Below, one piece after another: positions 58,869-64,000 of a DNA stretch of 64,000 nucleotides. The translations under genes and the position numbers were made by a program. The notes beneath the pieces are model-generated. The model ran no database searches, was not told the DNA's origin, and saw only the letters and a program-made list of their open reading frames with translations. The stretch is from Nonomuraea indica (lineage in GTDB: Bacteria > Actinomycetota > Actinomycetes > Streptosporangiales > Streptosporangiaceae). The first letter of the stretch is position 1, and each line of letters opens with the position of its first letter. The stretch lies in NCBI RefSeq assembly GCF_002850745.1, contig NZ_KZ559468.1:242208-306207 (forward strand), written 5' to 3'.

Positions 58869-58906
58869 AACATATGTTTGTCATTCCATCCATCGTGATT
58901 CACGAT
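58869..58906. promoter_or_regulatory. LysR-type operator between the MFS and LysR genes
   Basis: ATCGTGA-T-TCACGAT (58892-58906) is a perfect palindrome containing the LysR T-N11-A motif. A second perfect palindrome AACATATGTT lies at 58869-58878. The first ends 6 bp before the LysR start codon, as expected for autoregulation. Confidence 0.7.
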
Positions 58907-58912
58907 AGATCC

Positions 58913-59797
58913 GTGGACCTCCAGCAGATGCGCTACGTGGTCGCCGTCGCCGAGACGGCCAGTTTCACCCGCGCCGCGGAGCGCTGCCTCGTCGTGCAGT
59001 CCGCGCTCAGCCACCAGATCGCCCGCCTGGAGCGCGAGCTGGGCGCCAGGCTGTTCGAGCGGACCAGCCGCCGGGTCAGGCTCACCCCGGCCGGGGAGGC
59101 GTTCCTCCCGGCGGCCCGGCAGGCGCTCGACGCGGCCGACCGGGCCCGCGCCGAGGTGGCGGCCGCGGCGGGGGAGATCCGGGGCCGGCTGGCCATCGGC
59201 ATCATCCCCACCGTCACCGCCGTGGACCTGCCCAGGACGTTGAAGGACTTCCACTCCGCCCACCCCCGCGTGCGGGTCAGCCTGCGCACCGGCACCAGCG
59301 AGGAGCTGACGAGCCGGGTGCGGCAGGGCGACCTCGACGTGGCGTTCCTCGGGCTGCCGCCGGGCACCCGGCCCACGGGCGTCCGGGCGCGCGAGCTGGC
59401 GCGCGGCGAGCTGGTCGCCGTGCTCGCCACGGACCACCCGCTCGCCGCGGCCGGCGGCGTTGACCTGCGCCGGCTGGCCGAGGAGACGTTCGTCGACTTC
59501 CCGGCGGGCACCGCGGGGCGCGCCCAGTCGGACGAGGCGTTCCAGGCGGCGGGCGTCCGGCGGGAGGTGGCCTTCGAGGCGACGGCCGTCGACTTCATGG
59601 CGCGCCTGGTGAGGGAGGGGCTCGGCATCGCCATGCTGCCGGCGGCGTTCGTGCGGGAGGTGCCCGGCCTGGCGGTGCTGCGGGTGCGCGACGCACCCGG
59701 GCGGGTGGAGTATCTCGTCTGGAGCCCGGCGCGGCCCGGCCCGGCCGCCGCGGCCTTCCTCACCGCCCTCGGCTTCGCCCCGGACGCCGGCCCGTGA
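58913..59797 (+). CDS. LysR family transcriptional regulator
   Basis: 294 residues from GTG 58913; an upstream ATG at 58874 would add residues unlike the family and would place the operator in the coding region. N-terminal helix-turn-helix DLQQMRYVVAVAETASFTRAAERCLVVQSALSHQIARLERELGARLFERTSRRVRLT, then a periplasmic-binding-like effector domain (GRLAIGIIPTVTAVDLP..., GIAMLPAAFVREVPGLAVL). It most likely controls the divergent MFS exporter and NmrA-like gene. Effector unknown. Confidence 0.92.
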   Translation: MDLQQMRYVVAVAETASFTRAAERCLVVQSALSHQIARLERELGARLFERTSRRVRLTPAGEAFLPAARQALDAADRARAEVAAAAGEIRGRLAIGIIPTVTAVDLPRTLKDFHSAHPRVRVSLRTGTSEELTSRVRQGDLDVAFLGLPPGTRPTGVRARELARGELVAVLATDHPLAAAGGVDLRRLAEETFVDFPAGTAGRAQSDEAFQAAGVRREVAFEATAVDFMARLVREGLGIAMLPAAFVREVPGLAVLRVRDAPGRVEYLVWSPARPGPAAAAFLTALGFAPDAGP

Positions 59798-59803
59798 GGG
59801 GCG

Positions 59804-60172
59804 TCACGCGCCGAGCAGCTCCCGGACGGCGTCGGCGGCCGTCTCGCGGATCTCGAAGCGCTTGGTCAGCCCCGTCATGGTGAACAGCCGCGTCATGCGG
59901 GCCCGCACGCCGCTGAGCAGCACCCGCCCGCCGGCCGCCTCGGCTCCGTTCATGGCCGAGATGAGAACGCTCAGCCCCGTGGAGTCGCAGAAGTCGACGC
60001 CCTCCAGGTGGATGACGACGCGCGGCGGCTCGGGGCCGGTGACCGCGTCGGCCAGCGCCTGGCGCAGCTCTGCGGCCGTGGCGATGTCGAGTTCGCCCGC
60101 GAGGCTCACGACGGTCGCCCCGTCGTGCCGGGTGATGACCGAGGAGAAACCGGTCCGCCTCGCATCGTTCAC
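59804..60172 (-). CDS. STAS-domain anti-sigma factor antagonist
   Basis: 122 residues from GTG 60172 (GGGAGGA 8-9 nt upstream). The STAS fold is clear: ATVVSLAGELDIATAAELRQAL, then VVIHLEGVDFCDSTGLSVLISAMNGAEAAGG with the phosphorylatable Ser in DSTGLSVL. Such proteins bind an anti-sigma kinase when unphosphorylated and free a stress sigma factor. No anti-sigma or sigma gene is adjacent; SpoIIE-type phosphatase genes that could act on it include the one at 1925-3172. Convergent with the LysR gene. Confidence 0.88.
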   Translation of the reverse strand: MNDARRTGFSSVITRHDGATVVSLAGELDIATAAELRQALADAVTGPEPPRVVIHLEGVDFCDSTGLSVLISAMNGAEAAGGRVLLSGVRARMTRLFTMTGLTKRFEIRETAADAVRELLGA

Positions 60173-60280
60173 GTGCACATTCCTCCCGACGTCGGCGACA
60201 TGGCGCCGCATGGCGCACCTCGCCCGTACATGCCGACAGGACATGATTGCATAGCGTAAGCGACACGTGCGACCTCGCTC

Positions 60281-61489
60281 TCACCCGGACAGAGCAGGGA
60301 GCGTGACGGTCACGACCAGCCCGCCGCCCTCGCGGGGCCGGGCCGTGACGTCTCCGCCGTGCGCCCGCGCCACCGACCGGACGATCGACAGGCCCAGCCC
60401 GGCGCTGCGCCCGGTGACCATGCGCTCCTCACCCAGCCGGTGGAACGGCTTGAACAGCGCCGCGATCTCGTACGGCGGCACGGCTGGGCCGCTGTTGGAC
60501 ACCTCCACCTCGGCCCCTCCTCCCGGCGAGGTCCGGCTGGCCACCCGCACCCAGCCGGCCCCGTCGCCGGTGTTGTGCCGGATGCCGTTCTCGACCAGGT
60601 TGTGCACCATGCGCTCGAGCAGCATCGCGTCGCCTCCGGCCGGCGCCGGGAAGGCCGCCTCGTGCACGATGACCCGGGCCTGCTCGGCCTCCGGGGCCGC
60701 CTGAGCCACCACGTGCGCCACCACGTCGGCCAGGTCCACCGGCGACCGGTCGCCGATCTCGTGGTCGGCGCGGGCCAGCAGCAGCAGCCCCGAGATGAGC
60801 CGCTCGTGCCGGGCGTTGATCTCCAGCAGGCTCTCCCCGAGGCGCTTGACGTCGGCCGAGGCGGACGTGCGGTGCATGGCCAGCTCGACCAGCGCCCGGT
60901 TGAGCGTCAACGGGGTGCGCAGCTCGTGGGAGGCGTTGGCGACGAACCTGCGCTGCCCGTCGAAGGAGTGGTCGAGCCGTTCCACCATGGTGTCGAACGT
61001 GTCGGCCAGCTCCTTCACCTCGTCCACCGGCCCGCGCAGCGCGATGCGCTCGTGCAGGCCGCGGTCGGCGGCCGGGGCGGCGGCGATGCGCCGGGCCGTC
61101 GCGGTCACCAGGCGCAGCGGCGCGAGCATCCGTCCGGCCACCACCCAGCCGAGCGCGGCGGCGACGACGCCGACCACGCCCAGGGCGACGGCCCCCTGGG
61201 TGAGCAGCGACGTCACGGCCGCCTCGCGGAGTTCGGCCTCCTGCGCCTGCAGCCAGTGCAGCGCGTCGTCGCCCTGCAGCATGTACCCGCCGGGCGAGAC
61301 GATGGCGAGCCGGGTCGGCCTGTCGCCGGCCACGCCGTACCGGGAGCCGAACGACTGCGCGAGCTGCTGGTTGAACAGCAGGTACGTGACGGCGAGCAGG
61401 GTCAGCCCGGCGAGCAGGAACAACGCCCCGTACACGAGCGTGAGCCGGGCCCGCAGCGTGGGGTGCGAGGCGCGGAAGAGCTGCCTCAT
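60281..61489 (-). CDS. Two-component sensor histidine kinase
   Basis: 402 residues. Two membrane segments (LTLVYGALFLLAGLTLLAVTYLL, about residues 15-37, and VALGVVGVVAAALGWVVAG, about 100-118) flank a short extracellular sensor loop. Then HAMP (RMLAPLRLVTATARRIAAA), HisKA with RRFVANASHELRTPLTLNRALVELAM and HATPase_c (MVHNLVENGIRHNTGDGAG, GLGLSIVRSVARAHGGDVTA). Start overlaps the response-regulator stop by 4 bp, so the pair is co-translated. It is divergent from a lipoprotein and an efflux-adaptor gene, the likely targets. Stimulus unknown, perhaps envelope stress. Confidence 0.92.
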   Translation of the reverse strand: MRQLFRASHPTLRARLTLVYGALFLLAGLTLLAVTYLLFNQQLAQSFGSRYGVAGDRPTRLAIVSPGGYMLQGDDALHWLQAQEAELREAAVTSLLTQGAVALGVVGVVAAALGWVVAGRMLAPLRLVTATARRIAAAPAADRGLHERIALRGPVDEVKELADTFDTMVERLDHSFDGQRRFVANASHELRTPLTLNRALVELAMHRTSASADVKRLGESLLEINARHERLISGLLLLARADHEIGDRSPVDLADVVAHVVAQAAPEAEQARVIVHEAAFPAPAGGDAMLLERMVHNLVENGIRHNTGDGAGWVRVASRTSPGGGAEVEVSNSGPAVPPYEIAALFKPFHRLGEERMVTGRSAGLGLSIVRSVARAHGGDVTARPREGGGLVVTVTLPALSG

Positions 61490-62142
61490 GGAATCCGGTA
61501 CCCCGCACCCGGCACCGTCAGCACCACCGCGGGCTCGCCGAGCTTGCGGCGCAGCTTGAGCACGGTCAGGCGGACCACGCCGGTGAACGGGTCGGCGTTC
61601 TCGTCCCACGCCTTCTCCAGCAGCGCCTCGGCCGACACCACCGCCCCTTCGGCCCGCAACAGCTCGGTCAGCACGGCGAACTCCTTCTTCGACAGCGGCA
61701 CGTACCTGCCGTCCCTGAACACCTCGCGGCGCGCGGGATCGAGCGTGATCCCGGCCCGCCGCAGCACCGGCGGCGCCGCGGGCCGCGCCCGCCGCCCCAG
61801 TGCCAGCACCCGCGCGGCCAGCTCGGCGAACGCGAACGGCTTGGCGAGGTAGTCGTCGGCGCCCAGCGCCAGCCCCGCCACCCGGTCGCCGACCTCCGCG
61901 GCGGCCGTCAACATGAGCACCCGCGCGGTCGAGTCCGAGGCGACCAGCTCGCGGCACACCTCGTCGCCGTGCACCACGGGAAGATCCCGGTCGAGGACGA
62001 CCACGTCGTAGTCGTTGACCGCGATCCGCTCCAGCGCCGCCGCGCCGTCGTGCGCGGTGTCGACCGCGTGCGTCTCCTCGCGCAGCCACTCGGCTATCGC
62101 GTCGGCGAGCACGCGCTCGTCCTCCACCACCAGAACCCGCAT
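61486..62142 (-). CDS. OmpR/PhoB-type response regulator
   Basis: 218 residues, ATG 62142 with GGAAGGAC upstream. Receiver domain MRVLVVEDERVLADAIAEWL with phosphorylation site in DVVVLDRDLPVVHGDEV, Thr in MLTAAAEVGDRVAG and Lys in YLAKPFAFAEL. C-terminal winged helix GITLDPARREVFRDGRYVPLSKKEFAVLTELLRAEGAVVSAEALLEKAW...VVRLTVLKLRRKLGEPAVVLTVPGAGYRIP. First gene of the operon with its kinase. Confidence 0.94.
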   Translation of the reverse strand: MRVLVVEDERVLADAIAEWLREETHAVDTAHDGAAALERIAVNDYDVVVLDRDLPVVHGDEVCRELVASDSTARVLMLTAAAEVGDRVAGLALGADDYLAKPFAFAELAARVLALGRRARPAAPPVLRRAGITLDPARREVFRDGRYVPLSKKEFAVLTELLRAEGAVVSAEALLEKAWDENADPFTGVVRLTVLKLRRKLGEPAVVLTVPGAGYRIP

Positions 62143-62293
62143 CCCCGTCCTTCCTCGCGTACCGCGCCGATCCTGACGCAGCCGCCGTTTCGCCGGCGTT
62201 AGCGCGGACGGAAACAGCCGGGAAACCGCCCGTCCGCTTGCATCGGTCGCCGTACGGCCGGCACGGGTCCGGCCCCGGACGAGGAGAGCGCAC

Positions 62294-62818
62294 ATGCGGA
62301 ACACATCGAGACGAGGGCGGGTCCTCGGCACGGTATCGACACTGGCCCTGGCCGCCGCCCTGACCCTGGCCGGATGCGGCGCGGACGACGGCGGCGGCTC
62401 CGACGTCGCGTCGGCCACCGGCGGCGGCCCGTCGGCCACCGGCAGCGCCGCGCCGAGCCTGAGCAACGACGAGAAGGCGGTGAAGTTCGCGCAGTGCATG
62501 CGCGAGAACGGCATCGACATGGCCGACCCGCAACCGGGCAAGGGCATCATGGTCTCCGCCGCGCCCGGCAGCAAGGCGACCATGGACAAGGCCATGGCGG
62601 CGTGCAAGCAGTGGCAGCCGATGGGCGGCGACGGGCCGGGCGCGCAGCAGAACGCCGAGCGGATGCGCGCACTCGCCCAGTGCATGCGCGACAACGGCGT
62701 GCCCGACTTCCCCGACCCGGAGCCGGGCGGCGGCCTGCGCGTCACCGGGAAGATCGCCGGGGATCCCGACTTCGAGGCGGCCCAGCAGAAGTGCCGGCTG
62801 AACGCGGGAGGCTCCTGA
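62294..62818 (+). CDS. Secreted lipoprotein with duplicated Cys motif
   Basis: 174 residues, ATG with GAGGAGAG upstream. Lipoprotein signal with lipobox LTLAGCGAD. The mature part carries two related motifs: VKFAQCMRENGIDMADPQPGKG and RALAQCMRDNGVPDFPDPEPGGG, each followed by a later Cys (AACKQW, QQKCRL), suggesting two disulfide-bonded repeats. No enzymatic function is recognised. Such lipoproteins commonly precede adaptor/ABC efflux genes in actinobacteria; its stop shares a base with the adaptor start. It may act as an outer component or sensor for the two-component system encoded divergently. Confidence 0.8.
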   Translation: MRNTSRRGRVLGTVSTLALAAALTLAGCGADDGGGSDVASATGGGPSATGSAAPSLSNDEKAVKFAQCMRENGIDMADPQPGKGIMVSAAPGSKATMDKAMAACKQWQPMGGDGPGAQQNAERMRALAQCMRDNGVPDFPDPEPGGGLRVTGKIAGDPDFEAAQQKCRLNAGGS

Positions 62819-63960
62819 TGGGCCGCCCCACCCTCGGCGACCCGCCCGCCGCCGGCACCGAACCGCCCCTGCCCCGGCCACGCCGCCGCCGGGGCCGGAA
62901 GGCGGCGGTCCTGCTCACCGCCGTCGCCCTCACCGGGGTGGCCGCCGTGACCGTGACCGGCACCGGCCTGCTGGAGGGCGGCGGGGCCGCCCCGGCGACG
63001 GCCGCCCTGCCACCCGCCACCGCCCGGATCAGCCGGCAGACGCTCGACGACACCCGTGACGTGGACGGCGAGCTCGGCTACGGCCCCGCCACCACGGCGG
63101 TGAGCCGGAAGCCCGGCACGATCACCTGGCTGCCCGCCGGCGGCGCCCGGGTCACCCGCGGCAGGTCGCTCTACCGCGTCGACAACGACCCGGTCGTGCT
63201 CATGTACGGCTCCACGCCCGCCTACCGCGACCTGCGGATCGGGGTGGAGGGCCGCGACGTCGAGAGCCTGGAGCGCAACCTGCGCAAGCTCGGCTACGAC
63301 GGGTTCACCGTGGACGACACCTACTCCGCGGCCACCGCCGAGGCCGTCATGGACTGGCAGGACGACCGGGGCCTCGACCAGACCGGCGTCGTCGAGCTGG
63401 GCCGCGTCGTCTTCGCCGACGGGGCCGTCCGTGTGGAGACCCTGGAGGCCCAGGCCGGCCAGCCCACCGCCCCCGGCCGTCCGGTCCTGTCCTACACCGG
63501 CACCGAGAAGGTCGTCACCGTCCGGCTGGACGCGGAGGACCAGCGGATGGCGGCCAAGGGAGCCAAGGTCACCGTCACCCTGCCCGACGGCGGGCGCTCG
63601 TCCGGCAGGGTGACGGAGGTGGCCACCGTCATCGAGCCCGGCGACGGCCCCGACGCGGAGCCGCTGACGAGGCTGGAGGCGCTCGTCGCCCTCACGGGCG
63701 GCAAGGCCGCGCGCGCGGCGGTCGCGCGGTTCGACCAGGCCGCCGTGGACGTCACCTTCACCGCCGCCCGGCGCGAGGACGTGCTCACCGTGCCGGTCGC
63801 CGCGCTGGTCGCGCTGCGCGAGGGCGGCTTCGGCGTCGAGGTCGTCGAGGGCGGCTCCACGAGGTACGTCCCGGTGGAGACCGGCCTGTTCGCCGGCGGC
63901 CGCGTCGAGATCAGCGGAGCCGGCCTCGCGGCGGGCATGACGGTGGGGGTACCCAGGTGA
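62818..63960 (+). CDS. Membrane-anchored efflux adaptor with peptidoglycan-binding domain
   Basis: 380 residues, ATG overlapping the lipoprotein stop by one base. A basic N-terminus (RPRRRRGRKAA) and one membrane segment (VLLTAVALTGVAAVTVTGTG) precede an extracytoplasmic part. A peptidoglycan-binding domain lies about residues 135-185 (LRIGVEGRDVESLERNLRKLGYDGFTVDDTYSAATAEAVMDWQDDRGL), inserted in a HlyD/MacA-like adaptor (TVRLDAEDQRMAAKGAKVTVTLPDGG, VPVAALVALREGGFGVEVVEGG). It probably couples the following ABC transporter to the cell envelope. The next gene starts with a GTGA overlap. Confidence 0.85.
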   Translation: MGRPTLGDPPAAGTEPPLPRPRRRRGRKAAVLLTAVALTGVAAVTVTGTGLLEGGGAAPATAALPPATARISRQTLDDTRDVDGELGYGPATTAVSRKPGTITWLPAGGARVTRGRSLYRVDNDPVVLMYGSTPAYRDLRIGVEGRDVESLERNLRKLGYDGFTVDDTYSAATAEAVMDWQDDRGLDQTGVVELGRVVFADGAVRVETLEAQAGQPTAPGRPVLSYTGTEKVVTVRLDAEDQRMAAKGAKVTVTLPDGGRSSGRVTEVATVIEPGDGPDAEPLTRLEALVALTGGKAARAAVARFDQAAVDVTFTAARREDVLTVPVAALVALREGGFGVEVVEGGSTRYVPVETGLFAGGRVEISGAGLAAGMTVGVPR

Positions 63961-64000
63961 CGCCCATGATCGCCATGTCCGAGGTCACCAGGGCCTACCC
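63957..64000 (+). CDS. Start of an ABC transporter ATP-binding protein (MacB/LolD type)
   Basis: Only the first 14 codons are in the window (GTG 63957, overlapping the adaptor stop; ATG 63966 and 63975 are alternatives). The sequence MIAMSEVTRAY is the typical first strand of an ABC cassette of the MacB/LolD/FtsE group. Position after the adaptor supports this. Confidence 0.6.
   Translation, partial: MTPMIAMSEVTRAY

Noticed and set aside
60281..62881. One 866-codon protein covering the kinase and upstream sequence
   Set aside because: The upstream part is in a different frame from the response regulator and lacks domains; ATG 61489 begins a normal kinase overlapping the regulator stop by 4 bp.
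1..64000. tRNA, rRNA, CRISPR, insertion sequence or prophage features
   Set aside because: No cloverleaf, rRNA segment, regularly spaced repeat, transposase, integrase or phage gene was recognised. The tandem repeats seen have two copies only and no spacers.

Overview
The window is very GC-rich, tightly packed actinobacterial chromosome: ATGA/GTGA start-stop overlaps are common, starts are ATG or GTG, and many short-chain regulators sit beside their targets. The gene content fits a filamentous actinomycete, perhaps Streptosporangiales or Streptomyces-like. Examples are an S-adenosyl methyltransferase of the DUF574 type, PP2C/SpoIIE and STAS proteins, many universal stress proteins and two-component systems. 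The sequence does not fix the genus. No rRNA, tRNA, CRISPR array, insertion sequence or phage gene was seen.

Layout: (1) 1-3.2 kb: the end of an oligopeptide-type ABC ATPase, a TauE-type anion exporter with an Rrf2 regulator, and a SpoIIE phosphatase. (2) 3.3-45.4 kb: a large stress/hypoxia island holding Hsp20 with a MerR/HspR-type regulator, narK-narGHJI, ArsR-SulP, universal stress proteins, CBS-domain proteins, a flavodoxin-like protein and a CtpF-type P-type ATPase. It also holds a GH65 phosphorylase with its HAD partner, a GNAT-acyl-CoA ligase fusion, two Acg-type nitroreductases flanking cytochrome bd genes (cydAB), a DevS/DosS-like heme sensor kinase, a DevR/DosR-like regulator, pyridoxamine-oxidase-fold proteins and a large ferritin-like protein. 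A NitT/TauT-type uptake operon (20.2-22.8 kb) and an aldehyde dehydrogenase region (22.9-25.9 kb) interrupt it. (3) 45.4-48.5 kb: an operon of methyltransferase, heme-oxygenase-like diiron protein and family 2 glycosyltransferase. (4) 48.8-51.3 kb: a secreted CAP-domain protein and an ArsR-regulated cation exporter. (5) 51.6-55.5 kb: a ChvE-GguA-GguB type sugar importer. (6) 56-64 kb: a cold-shock gene with an unusual leader, an NAD(P)-binding protein with an MFS exporter and LysR regulator, a STAS protein, an OmpR-type two-component system, a lipoprotein and the start of an adaptor/ABC efflux operon.

The strongest theme is a DevR (DosR/OsdR)-type dormancy or hypoxia regulon gathered in one place. 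The regulator keeps DosR residues Asp54, Thr82, Lys104, Lys179, Lys182 and Asn183 at identical numbering. The kinase keeps the GAF-A heme histidine and the distal tyrosine of DevS. Palindromes close to GGGACCWWSGGYCCC-type half sites lie 35-100 bp upstream of narK, two universal stress protein genes, the ATPase gene, a CBS gene with the divergent HAD-GH65 pair, both nitroreductase genes, cydA and a pyridoxamine-oxidase-fold gene. In three of these promoters two boxes are spaced exactly 22 bp apart. The gene products then make a coherent set: nitrate respiration and high-affinity oxygen respiration, ion homeostasis, flavin/redox chemistry, trehalose/maltose-type sugar phosphorolysis and energy-status sensing by CBS and universal stress proteins.
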